NCBI RefSeq assembly: GCF_000715075.1
Contig: NC_134095.1
Location: 49,280,806 to 49,344,805 of the forward strand
Origin: Nicotiana tabacum
Taxonomy: Eukaryota > Streptophyta > Magnoliopsida > Solanales > Solanaceae
Length of the DNA: 64,000 nt
Reading direction: 5' to 3'
The translations under genes were made by a program, and so were the position numbers. This document shows, in pieces, positions 1 to 10,640 of the stretch (position 1 is its first letter; every line of letters begins with the position of its first letter). The notes under the pieces were generated by a model that made no database searches, had not been told where the DNA came from, and was given only the letters and a program-made list of their open reading frames with translations.

Positions 1-639
1 GCCTTCTCAACCATCCGCTGGGCCTTCAAGTATGAAATAACTCTACTAGGAACATAGTTTAGGGAACCTCGCCATTCAACCCATGGAAACCTCAGCATCA
101 CCAACATCACAGTCTTAGCTTGATAGTCCAAAACAACATGGCATGGAGACAACCAGTCCATATCCAAGATCACATAGAAAGAAACCATACTAAGTAACAA
201 GAGATCAATTCTAGTCTCCAATCCCCCAACAATAACTACATACGACCGATATACATGGTCCAAAACAATAGTATCGCCCACCAGTGCAGATATATGAACA
301 GATAAAACTAGAGACTCACGTGGCATATCCAGATAATGAACAATATACAACGATACATATGAATAAGTGGAACCATGGTCAAATAATATAGAGGTATCCC
401 CGTGGCAAACTGAGACAATTCCTATGACCACTACATCTGAAGCAATGGCATCTGGTCTGGCGGGAAGAGCATAGAATTGGGCCTGACTACCACCTGATCA
501 GCCTCCCCCTCTAGAGCAACCTCTAGCTGGCTAGACCCCACCCCGAGCTGGTTGAGCGGGTAGTGTAGCAATTGGTGTAGAAGGCGTAGCCTGACTCTTC
601 TACTATTATAAACCTCCTTGATAATGAAGACACTGCCTT
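1..639 (-). pseudogene. Element A: aspartic protease region of gypsy pol, cut by window edge
   Basis: Read on the minus strand, this is the retropepsin part of a Ty3/gypsy polyprotein, which would cleave Gag-Pol during particle maturation. The active-site box is near 367-386 and reads LFDHGST, where relatives in this window have D-P-G; the catalytic Asp is kept and the next residue is His. Downstream are the usual hydrophobic strands (DLLLL, then a MDWL box) and a KAQRMVEKA segment that matches elements C and F. The pol reading continues past base 1, so RT and integrase would lie outside. A Gly/Pro-rich linker (about 430-600) joins it to the gag zinc knuckle. Family assignment is firm. Function is doubtful because gag upstream is broken. 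Confidence 0.75.
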
Positions 640-1957
640 CACACATGCCCAAACTCCCCGCACTCAAAACAACTCCCTGGTGCTGGTGATGGGGAATCAA
701 GGGAGCCCCGAGCACCGGGATAACTAGTATAAGAACCTGGCATAGATGAGCCCTGAACCGATGGAGCACGGGACGAACTCTGAACCGGAAGGGCACTGAG
801 AGTTGAGTAACCCTGATGAGAATTGTGTAAACCATGGCCAAATGATGCACCATGGTGAACTTGGCGAGCCATCTGAGCATGCCTGTAAGGATGGCCCCTG
901 TCGTGGTAGAACTGACCTCTAGAAGGAACACCACTAAATCCACCTGATCCATAAGACCTCTTGGCCTCCCTCTCAACCCGCTCCTGGAATCGGACCATCT
1001 CTATCTGTCGAGCAATGTCAACAACCTCATCAAAAGTATCACTAGATACCCTCTCTCTAGTCATAAGCACCCGTAGTTAAAATGTGAGGCGATCAATGAA
1101 CCTCATGATCCTCTCCCTATCAGTGGGAACCAATAAAACCCCATGACAGGACAACATAGAATACCTCATCTCATATTGCACCATAGTTGTATCATCCTTA
1201 CGTAACTGCTCAAACTATCTACGCAGCTCCTCTCTACGAGACTGCGGCACGAAATTCTCCAAGAAGAGAATGAAGAACTCCTACAATGTAAGTGGTGCTG
1301 CACCGACTGGCCTACACCTCTCATAAGCCTCCCACAAACTGAAGGCAGCCCTGAAGAACTAAAAAGTAGTGAACAAGACCCCACTGGTCTCCAGAATAAG
1401 TGTTGTATGGAGAATCCTCTGACACTTGTCCAAGAAACCCTAGGCATCCTCCGGCTCTTTACCACTGAAATATGGAGGCTGGAGTCTCCCAAACCTCTCC
1501 AATCTCCGTTGCTCATCATCAGACATAACAGGAACCACATGGGTCTGAGTAGCTATAACCAGCTGGGCTTGTAGTCACCCGATGTCTGGAGTCCCTACAT
1601 CACCTACTCTGGTGTGCGGCCGGTGGGAATCTGAGTACCTCCCCCGTCCTTAGAAGTGGATGTTGCGGCCGGAACAGATACCGTCTGAGCAAGACTGGTG
1701 CATACGGTCAAAATCTGAGTTAAGGCCTCCTAAAGGCCTGAAATCACAATGGGCACGGCTGGTGCCTGAGCTGGCCCCACAAGCTCCTCCACAACTGGGA
1801 CTTGCTCCTGAACTAGGGCAACTGGTGGGTCTACAGGTGTTGCCTTAGCTGCTGTACGAGCTGAACCTCTACCCCTAACACGACCTCGGCCTCTCGCGGC
1901 CCTGACTTGTGGTATTAGGGGTTGTCCATACTGTCCAGTAGTACATGCCCTCACTAT
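640..1957 (-). pseudogene. Element A: gag (capsid and nucleocapsid), frameshifted
   Basis: Gag packages element RNA. The N-terminal part (about 1730-1957) is Arg/Gly-rich (RAARGRGRVRGRG), then Pro/Ala-rich. The capsid part lies at about 1166-1540 and the nucleocapsid part at 639-1070. The zinc knuckle CFECGEFGHV is followed at once by a TGA, so the last Cys of the CX2CX4HX4C box is not reached in frame. The three parts are not in one frame. The expected start codon at 1955-1957 reads ATA; the matching position in element F reads ATG after the same CTCACAG context. The gene is therefore broken at its start, in the middle and at its end. Confidence 0.75.
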
Positions 1958-2156
1958 CTGTGAGAGAATAGAATAATAGAAGTTTAGTTACCAGAATCAA
2001 TAGATTCACACGACAAGAATTCAAGAATGTGAAGTTTCCTAAAGGTTCGACACCTTCTCAAAGATAAATACAGACGTCTCTGTATCGATCCGCAAGACCC
2101 TACTAAACTTGCTCATAACTCGTGAGACCTATGTAACCTAGGCTCTGATATCAACT
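1958..2156 (-). promoter_or_regulatory. Element A: leader with tRNA-Met primer site and AGACGTCT hairpin
   Basis: The primer-binding site is 2141-2153 (minus strand TGATATCAGAGCC, one base off the initiator-Met type TGGTATCAGAGCC). About 62 nt further into the element, AGACGTCT at 2072-2079 is flanked by ATAC and GTAT, giving a small hairpin with a palindromic loop. The leader ends in a pyrimidine-rich TTCTATTCTCTCACAG directly before the gag start position, which resembles a 3' splice site. The leader matches those of B, C and F. Confidence 0.65.
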
Positions 2157-4982
2157 TGTCATGATGCAAATCCTAACATTGTCGTGATGGAGCCTATCGA
2201 TGGTACTAGGCAAGCGAACAATTTTAAAAAAAAAATACTTCCAAAACTTAACAGAAAATGAATCAAGAAATTTTAAACAAGCAAGGTTTCCATAAACAAG
2301 GGTTCAACCCAAAACACAAGTGCGGAAGATAGTTTCAAATATTGGGGTGTCACTGAGCCCATGAGAATCTATACATAGCCAGTCTAGAAATTAAACGTCT
2401 ATAATAGTTTGAATCCAAATACAACGAAAGAAAAGATAAGGAAGGAGAAAACAAGGACTGCGAATGCTAGACAGCTACCTCGATATCTCCAACGGCCTGC
2501 TACGTGAAATATCAATACCCTCCGCGTCCAAAAACTCTTGGATCTGCATACGAAGTGTAGGGTGTAGCGTGAGTACAACCAACTCAGTAAATAACAATAG
2601 TAAATAAGGAACTAAAAGATAGTGACGAGCTATACAATTATAATTCATTTTCAGTAGTCTCAACAAAGAAAATAGACATGCTTCCCAAATCCGACAAATT
2701 AAGTCAAATCAATTTGTTCATGCCAAGTTCAAGTAAAATCGAATAAAAATATATTTCAAAAGTTTTCAAAATAGTGATATAAGGCAACTTTGTGCAACAC
2801 AATGAAATCATATACAGCCTCTCAAGGCAACAATCACTCAAACCTCTCATTCACTCCAACCTCACAATCACTTATTCCTCACAGTCACTCATTCTTCATG
2901 GTCACTCAGCACTCGGCGCTCGGCACTCGCACTCAGTAGGTTACTGCGCTCACTGAAAGTGTGTACAAACTCCGGAGGGGCTCCTATAGCCCAAGCACTA
3001 TATCAAGCCAATCATGGCATAAATAAATGAAACATGTTGCAGCGTGCAGCCCGATCCCATAAATATCCTCACAATCAGGCCCTCGGCCTCACTTAGTCAT
3101 TAATCTCTCTAGTCTCTCGGGCTCTCAGAAATCATAAAAATTAGCCCAAACAACAATGATCTAATGTATCAACAAGAATAATAGAGACTGAGATATGATA
3201 TGTGAATATAAACTGAGACTGAGTATAAATAGCAATTAGCAGGAAACTCAACATGTAACACAGCGTCTGTGGGTCGCAACAGTACCAACAGATAGCCTAA
3301 ATATTATTTCTAACATGATTTACAGTCAAATTTCTATAACACATGGAGAGCATATAGCTAATAACAAGTTTATTCAACTTTACAGTTTCACAGAATGGAC
3401 CAAGTCATAATTCCAACGGTGCACGCCTATACGTCCATCACCTAGCATGTACGTTTCCTCCAAAACAATCACATAAGATAAAATTCAGGATTTCATACCC
3501 TCAGGACCAGATTTAGAACTGTTACTTACCTAAATCCGAGCAAAACTCTACTCCAAAATGCCTTTACCGTGCAAGTCGGACTCCAAATGCCCCGAATCTA
3601 GCCACAAGCAGTACAATACAATCAATATGAGCTAAAGGAATGGATTCTACAAGAAATTATGAAAAATCTCTTAAAATCCGAAATCGGCTCAAACACAGCT
3701 CTCCGGGCCCACGTCTCGAAATCTGACAAAATTCAAAAAATCCAAAAGCCCATTCACTCACGAGTCTAACCATACTTAATTTATCAAAACCCGACACCAA
3801 ATGGTCATTCAAATCCTCAAATTCACTCTCCAAATCCCTAGCCTCAAACTCTCAAATGTCACCTCAAAAATACACCAACAAGGTGGAAAATCAGTGGGGA
3901 AACATCATTATTGAAGAAAATGAACACAAGGAGCTTACCTCAATAATTTCTTCAAACCCCCTCTCAAAATCCTCTAAATTTCGAGCTCAAAATGATGGAA
4001 ATGGTGAAAAATCTCGAAACCTTCGTAGTTATATGTTTTGACCAGGCATACCGCATAAGCGGCCAAAAATCCCTCTCCTGCGGGCTCGCTCCTATGAGGA
4101 AAATCCGCTTCTGTGGAGTTCACTTATTACCAGCTGCCTCCGCTTCTGCGCACCCTGGACAGCATCCGCGGCTTCGCAGGTCCTTGAAAACCTTCGCACC
4201 TGCGACCCTTGCTCCTCATGGCCTTGCCCGCTTCTACGACTTTCCTGCCCGCTTGTGCAGTGCCTACTTCACATGTGTGATTACACCAGTAGTGGAAAAT
4301 TTTCAGCAATCTTACAACGTCAAAACTTGATCCGATAGTCACCCAAAATCAACCCGAGGCCCCCCGGACCTCAACCAAACATACCAACACATCTTAAAAC
4401 ATCATACGAACTTAGTCGAATCCTCAAATCACCTCAAACAATATCAAAAACACGATTTGCACTCGGATTCAAGCCTAATGAACTTTGAAATTTCTAAATT
4501 CTACAAATTACACTGAAACCTATCAACTCACGTCCGATTGACATCAAATTTTGCACACAAGTTATAAATGACACCAAGAACCCACTTAAACTTTTAGAAA
4601 TCCAATCTGACCCCGATATCAAAAAGTCCACTCCCGGTCAAACTTTGCAAAATTCCAACTTCCTCCATTTCAAGTCTAATTCTACTACGGACATCACAGT
4701 CCGAATACGCTACTAAGTCGAAAATCACATGACAGAGCTAACGGTACCATCAAAATTCAAATCCATGGTCGTTTACACATAAATCAATATTCGATTAATT
4801 TCCAGTTAACTTTTCCAACTTAAGCTTTCAATTAAGAGACTAAGTGTCTCAATTCACTCTGAAATCTCTCAGGACCCGAACCAACCAATCTGGTAAGTCA
4901 TATAACAATTGTAGAGTGCAAAAGGAGCAGAAAATGGGGGGACAGGGCTACAACTCTCGAAATGACCGGCTGGGTTGTTATA
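2157..4982 (-). repeat. Element A: 5' LTR, about 2.83 kb
   Basis: This LTR reads on the minus strand from 4982 to 2157. The first bases are TATAACAACCC where related LTRs start TGTAACGACC, so the TG terminus has become TA. The last bases are TGACA next to the primer site. It holds a TTGCAGCGTGCAGCCCGATC motif near 3036-3057, shared with other families, and a run of GCGG/CGCTTCTGCG-like words at about 4040-4265. No coding potential is seen. The other LTR lies off the left edge, so age and target duplication cannot be judged. Confidence 0.7.
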
Positions 4983-5195
4983 GGTGGTTTCTTGAAAAAT
5001 ATATTTGCAGGATGCAAAAATAATTTCCCGCATTTTTGTGCCCAAAAAAACCCAAAGTTGGTCAGTTTGATTAAAGAAATTAAAAAATAAAATATTTTAA
5101 AAAACTGACCGAGTTTGGTCGGTTTTTCGGCCAATTTTTACCGACCAATGTCGATCAGTCGACCATAGTCAGTTTTGGCCGAATTTCTAGTAGTG
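4983..5195. mobile_element. CACTA (En/Spm) terminal fragment
   Basis: The right end reads GAATTTCTAGTAGTG at 5181-5195; its reverse complement starts CACTACTAGAAATTC, the standard plant CACTA terminus. The subterminal part carries repeated GACC/GGTC words (for example GACCGAGTTTGGTCGG at about 5107-5122), typical transposase-binding repeats. The left side stops at the start of LTR A, so element A probably inserted into this transposon. The matching end is not in the window and no transposase is visible. Confidence 0.6.
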
Positions 5196-5244
5196 ATAAT
5201 TAATTTTATCTTGAATTTCTAAACTGACATATGTTTTAGACAAT

Positions 5245-5570
5245 TATTTTTAGAGATCACGACAAATAATTTAAGAGGGAGGGAGTAGGTACTAGGTACT
5301 ATATTCAGTAAAATATTATACTCCTCCCGTCTCAAATTATTTGTCGTGTTTCTTTTTTGCACGCCCCTTAAGAAACATTAATAATGAGGAGTTTTAGTTT
5401 ATTTTACCCTTATTTATGTCTTAAGATATGGCCTCTCTTTATCAAATATTTACTTTATTTATGTGCTATCTCCATTTTCAAAAATAATTAATATTAACGG
5501 TAAAATAGAAAAACATAATTTGTTTTGTCTTAAACTTCTAAAATGACAAATAATTTGAGACAACTATTTT
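5245..5570. mobile_element. Stowaway-like MITE remnants
   Basis: Two opposed copies of a terminal sequence are visible. GACAAATAATTTAAGAGGGAGGGAGTA-type sequence ends near 5288. CTCCTCCCGTCTCAAATTATTTGTCG starts near 5322, and a TGACAAATAATTTGAGAC end lies at about 5543. The CTCCCTCCGTCTCAA-type terminus is typical of Tc1/mariner-derived MITEs in plants. The pieces look like one nearly complete copy (about 5322-5570) beside the end of another. It is non-coding. Confidence 0.45.
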
Positions 5571-5649
5571 TAAAAATCACGATAGATTTTTTTATAGTAC
5601 CCCTCAAAAATTATAACCTACCTCTACAGAATTGGAAATTTGAATCCAT

Positions 5650-5945
5650 CTAAGGAAAATGATGGACTCTTTGGGTGTGTTGCGAAGGAAAATATTGTTC
5701 GAAAAATATTTTCTAATTTTTCTATGTTTGGTTGGTTTAAATGTTTTGGAAAATATTTTTCTCATGAACTCATTTTCCTCCAATGGGAGAGAGGAAAATG
5801 TTTTTCCTATCAAGGGAAGGAAAAAGATTTTCCAAAACTTTTTTTCAACCTTCCGCACCCTATTCTCCATCCCCACCAATCTACCCATATACCTCACCCC
5901 CACCCCCACCCCACACCCTCGCCTCTACCCCTGCCCTAAATAAAA
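5650..5945. mobile_element. A/T-rich foldback sequence rich in GGAAAA/TTTTCC
   Basis: The segment starts TTTGGGTGTGTTGCGAAGG and contains many GGAAAATATTTTC-type words in both orientations, so a transcript would fold on itself. It then runs into a C-rich tract (CACCCCCACCCCCACCCC near 5896-5915). This composition is typical of non-autonomous DNA elements near plant genes. I cannot define terminal repeats or a target duplication. Open frames here on both strands follow from low complexity and I do not call them genes. Confidence 0.3.
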
Positions 5946-5982
5946 ATATTATTAATAGTACTTTCTTTTCATATTATAGATA

Positions 5983-6290
5983 GATTTTCTTTCATTTCAA
6001 CAAATGAGTATTTTACTTTCATGATATAAAAAAGTATGTTTTTTTCATTTTAACAAAAAATGTACTGTCTTTTCATGATGTAGAAAAAGCATTTTCTTTC
6101 ATTTCAACAAAATGAGTATTTTCTTTTGATGATGTAGAAAAAATATTTTTTTCATTTCAACAATATGATTATTTTTTTTCATGATGTAGAAAAAGTATTT
6201 TCTTTTATTTCAATAAAATTATTACTTTATTTTCACGTTATAGAAAGAGTACTTTCTTTTTCAACCAAAAAAGGAGTATTTTTTTATAGT
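5983..6290. repeat. Minisatellite, about 55-60 bp units
   Basis: About five imperfect units alternate the words TTTCTTTCATTTCAACAAAA and TTTTCATGATGTAGAAAAA. The units differ by small indels and substitutions, so the array is old. No coding function is suggested. Confidence 0.6.
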
Positions 6291-7240
6291 TATTGAACAT
6301 AAATTTCAATGTTGTTTTGCGTAATAAAGTAAAGCAACACATGAGTTCATTTGGGTTTGTATGAATTCTTAAAAGAATAATTAAATTGTTGAAGAAAATA
6401 GAGTCCTGAAAATGTTGGATACTTGGGAGGGGGAGCAAGGAAACATGGGGACTAGGGGATTAATCCGCTAGCCACCCGATAGGATATCGGGCGGATGGAT
6501 TGGTATCGGCTTAGCTCTTATCGGGTGGTTATCGGGCGGTTTATCGGCCTAGTTCAATGTATATTGCACATGACATTGCTTTGAGTTCAGAGCAGACTAC
6601 ATTCCACTCTATAGAATACAATAGATGAGTCCATTACAGCCCAAAGCAGACTACATTACAGATGAGTCCAGAATACATATGTCTTTCCTCCGCCCACAAC
6701 TGCAAAGGAAAAGTCAATGCTCTTGGATTAATTCTGAAATGATAAAATCCCAGTCTATATTCAAAGTGAGTCCAAAATACATATTTCAAAATGATTAATC
6801 CATAAGTGAGTAGACTACACAAAAATGTTTGCCCTATAGCTAACGCCTAACAATGCTTGAATATCTGCAACTTCAAAGTTCAAACAACAGCTTAACAGTT
6901 GATCCCTGTAAAAAATATGCATACACCAAATTTTAGCATTAGGCAACGAAGTAGAGATTGTGATAAATACTACTGTCTTGATTCTTGTTTGATGTTTAGA
7001 TGACTTTTCTCATACATATTCTTTCTGAATAGATCATTAAGTACTCAATATTTCTTTTGCAGTGTATTTCCCAGTAGAATCATCGTTGGGGATGAGCCTA
7101 TTAACAACTCATAACTATCAGAAGAAATGGAAGAGAACACTTGGTATAATTTAGGCGTTAGGGTTTCTAAATGTCTAATAGTAAATTAGTAATAGAGAAT
7201 AGAGATAGAGTACTGAAAGTGGAAGAAGGGTTTTTGATTA

Positions 7241-7288
<48 letters not shown>

Positions 7289-7464
7289 TTAATGGGTTAA
7301 CGGATTATCCGTTAAGAAAATTGAATAATCCGCCCCCTAACCGATAAGTCGTTAATAAAAAAAATTCAATCTGTTCCCCGTCCGTTAAACCGTTACCCCG
7401 ATACTAATAAGTCATTAAGCTTCGATTTCGGTTCGATTTTGAACACCCCTATATCTAACCAAAC
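6291..7464. other. Non-coding stretch with possible hAT-like end
   Basis: No gene is visible. The part at 6460-6550 repeats ATCGGGCGG-like words, and 7295-7452 holds ACGGATTATCCGTTAAG-type inverted words before ending in TTCGATTTTGAACACCCCT. That terminus resembles GGGGTGTTCAAAATCGAA ends of Solanaceae hAT-type non-autonomous elements. I could not find a matching left terminus, so the call rests on one end. The middle (6560-7200) shows nothing I recognise. Confidence 0.25.
7245..7288. repeat. (AT)22 microsatellite
   Basis: An uninterrupted AT dinucleotide tract of 44 bp, a likely length-variable site. Confidence 0.95.
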
Positions 7465-10400
7465 TGTAACGATCCGACTGGTCGTTTTGAGATCTAGCGC
7501 TCCGTTCGGCAGTTTGAGGCCATGAACAGCTTCACTTCAGGTATTATGACTTGTACACGTGGTCGGAATTGACTTTCATGAAGTTTGGAATTGATTTGGA
7601 AAGAAAATTCCCATTTCGGAAGCTTTAAGTCGGAAGAATTGACTAAGATTGGATTTTGAAAAACGACCTCAGAATCAAAATTTGAAGGTTCCGGCAGGTT
7701 TGTATGATGATTTCGGACTTGGGCGTATGCCCGGATCGGGTTTTGGGTGACCTGAGAGTGTTTTGGCCCCTATTGTGGAAGTTTAGCATTTTTGAAAGAA
7801 TTTCATAAATTTGGGTTGAAGTGCATTTCAATGTTATCGATGTCCGTTTTTGATTTTGAGTCTAGAAATAGCTCTGTATAGTGATTCTGGTGTTGTAAGC
7901 GCGATCGAAAGTGAATTCGGAGGTCCGTAGGTCATTTTGGAGTCATTTGGCTAAAGATAGAAATTTGAAGGTTTTGAGAAGTTTGACCGGAAGAGGACTT
8001 TTTGATATCGGGGTCGGATTCTGATTCCAAAAGTTGGAGTAGGTTCGTAATGTCAAATATAACTTGTGTAAAAAATATGAGGTCAATCGGGCGTGATTTG
8101 ACATGTTTAAGCAACGAAAGTAGAAGTTTGAAATTTTAAAGTTCATTAAGCTTGAATTGGAGTGTGATTCATGATTTCGACGTTGTTTGATGTTATTTGA
8201 GGTCTCGAGCGAGTTTGTATCATGTTTTGAGACATGATGGTATAATTGGTTAAGGTGCTGAGAGCCTCGGGTGGATTCAGAAGGTTAACGGAATGGATTT
8301 CGGACAAACAAAAGTGACTGAAATCTGTTGCAGCAGCTGTTCGCCAGAAAAATTCTGATGCGAGGAGTCAATTTTGGAAGCTCATATCTTTCAATCTATA
8401 AGGAATCTGAACATTTGCAAAACATAAAAGTTGTATCTCTTGCATTCTAGTTTCCAAAAAGATAAATCATGCATCATTTGGATTATTGTACAGAAAGTTA
8501 TGGTCGACTAAACGAAGGCTAGTAAAGCTGTTCTGCAATTTTCCCAGAAATTTCTGATGCGAGGAGCCTATTTTGGAAGCTTATATCTCGAAATCTATAA
8601 GGAATTAGAAAATATGCAAAACATAAGAGTTGTAGATCTTTGATTTTAATTTCCATAGAGCTAAACCATTCATCATTTGGACATTTGTACAAAAAGTTAT
8701 TGTCAATTGACCGAAGGCTAGTAGTAGTTTATTTTTTGCCCGAAAATCAGGCTAAGTACTTGCCTAGGCAAAATGCATAAAAACGGGAGTCAGCCTTTTT
8801 TTACTCATTTTTGAGTTTTGAGTCTCGGATTTGGGCGATTTTAGGAGCTTCTGAAAGAGGGTTTTCACCTAGCACTTTGAGGTAAGTAATTTCTACACAA
8901 CATGAGTTTAATACATAGATTATAGCTAGATTAACATGTAAAAATTGGTGAAATCAAGGGTTTAGATGAAAACTTAGGTTTTGTATAAAAATGAGATTTG
9001 ACCACGAAAGTGGTTATGGATAGTAAAAATTATATATTTGACTTCATAAGGTTATGGGTAATAACTTTCTTCGAAAATTTTCAAAAACCGGGCACGTGGG
9101 CCCGGGGGTGAATTTTAGGAATGTTAGATTTAGGGTTGGGTAATCACCTTAATAGTTGGAATATGAACTTTTGAACATGTATTGATTAGTTTACACTATT
9201 TCATTAGTTATGGATTGTTCGACACCGAATTGAGGGTTTGAGCATAATCTTGGACCGGAAAGTGGGCTTCGGAGCGAGGTGAGTCTCCTTTCTAACCTTA
9301 TAAGAGGGAATTGTCCCCATAGGTGAATTAATTGGATATGTGCTCCTAGTTGTGGGGGCTACGTATGCACAAGGTGACGAGAGTTCGTGCGTAGCTACTA
9401 TTAGGCTTAAGTCCGGGTAGTTTAGGACCCAAAAGCATGCTCTACTTGTAATATTTGGAATCTTGTTGTCAATTTAAAATGCTTAAATCATATTGAATTG
9501 GTAAATGAATTTCTAAAGGAATTAAACATCATTTTCTTGACAGTTAAAAAGAATTGCTATTTCTTTGGGTAATTGTTTTTCCTTAATGAAGTCTTGATTG
9601 ACTGTTTGAATTCGTGTTTCTAATGAAGTCTTGATTCGCGAGCGGGGTGATTGTTTATTTATATTTAACTGTGTCGTATGTATGATTCTCGAGCGAGGTA
9701 ATAGATGTATCTATGGTTCGCGCCATTCGACCCTCTGGTAGTGCACAGTTTAAATATTTATTGGATCGGCCTGTACGACCTCGGCATAATTTGTGCATGC
9801 TTTTATTGCTTGCCTTGAAATTCATAGATGTTGATATTTGTTTCTCCCTGGCCTGAGATAAATGTACAAATGATGAAAATGAATTTGGGTATTTCCTATA
9901 AACGAAAGAATTGTTTACTTGCCTCATGCTATTTGAGTTACCGTCATTTTTTATGAAAATCCTCGATTTATTAAATTATTGGTATATTATCATTGGACCA
10001 CTAGTAAGTGTCGAAGTCGACCTCTCGTCTCTACTTCTTCGAGATTAGACAGGATACTTACGGAGTACACGTTGTTTTTGTACTCATGCTACACTTGTTG
10101 TGCATTTTTGTTGCACAAGCACATGTACATCTAACGGCCTAATGGGCATAGCAGCATGGATGATATGGAAACTTAGGCGAGCTGCATCTCTCGAGGCGAC
10201 CCGCAACCAGCATAGTCTCTTTCAGTGTATTATATTTACTTCATGTCCAAATCTGTATTTCGTACAGTTATTGTACTTCATTTGATTTCCTAGTGATTGT
10301 TCATGCACTTGTGACACCGGGTTCTGGGATGATTATGGGATATTTAATATTAAAAGTTGTAAACATTTTATTTATTCAGTGATGATTACCTTTTACTAGT

Positions 10401-10525
10401 TAAATTAAAGGAAATTATGGTTCCTAAAATATTAAAATGAGAGTTTAATTAATTACTCAATGTTGGCTTGCCTGACCGAGGTGTCCGGCACCATCACGGC
10501 CTTTGATGGATTTTGGGTCGTGATA
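7465..10525 (+). repeat. Element B: 5' LTR, about 3.06 kb
   Basis: The LTR starts TGTAACGATCCGACTGGTCG and ends near GGGTCGTGATA, four bases before a primer site. The first 20 or so bases form an imperfect inverted repeat (AACGATC and GGTCGTT). The last 35 bases do too (TCACGGCC and GGTCGTGA). A nearly full-length copy in opposite orientation lies at 34010-36849. The LTR is non-coding. No target duplication can be tested because the other end of B is not identifiable. Confidence 0.75.
8333..8730 (+). repeat. Tandem duplication of about 195 bp inside LTR B
   Basis: Two adjacent copies each contain TTCTGATGCGAGGAG, then a TTTTGGAAGCT(C/T)ATATCT word, an ATCATTTGGA word and a CGAAGGCTAGTA end. 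The second copy starts near 8531. The inverted LTR B' carries the same duplication at about 35575-35985, so it predates the spread of both copies. Confidence 0.65.
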
Positions 10526-10528
10526 ACA

Positions 10529-10640
10529 TGGTATCAGAGAATTAGGTTCCCTTAGGTCTCACGAGTCATGAGCGAGTCTAGTAGAGTCTTGCAGATCAGT
10601 ACGGAGACGTCTGTACTTATCTTTGAGAGGCTACAGGGCT
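10529..10640 (+). promoter_or_regulatory. Element B: primer site and leader with AGACGTCT hairpin
   Basis: TGGTATCAGAG at 10529-10539 is the initiator tRNA-Met type primer site. AGACGTCT at 10605-10612 lies between AGTAC and GTACT arms, so a five-pair stem can form around a palindromic loop. The surrounding leader is the same type as in A, C and F, although this element has no recognisable gag. Confidence 0.7.

Noticed and set aside
5604..5983. Overlapping frames of about 66-101 codons on both strands
   Set aside because: They arise from foldback GGAAAA/TTTTCC sequence and a C-rich tract; low complexity and no family.
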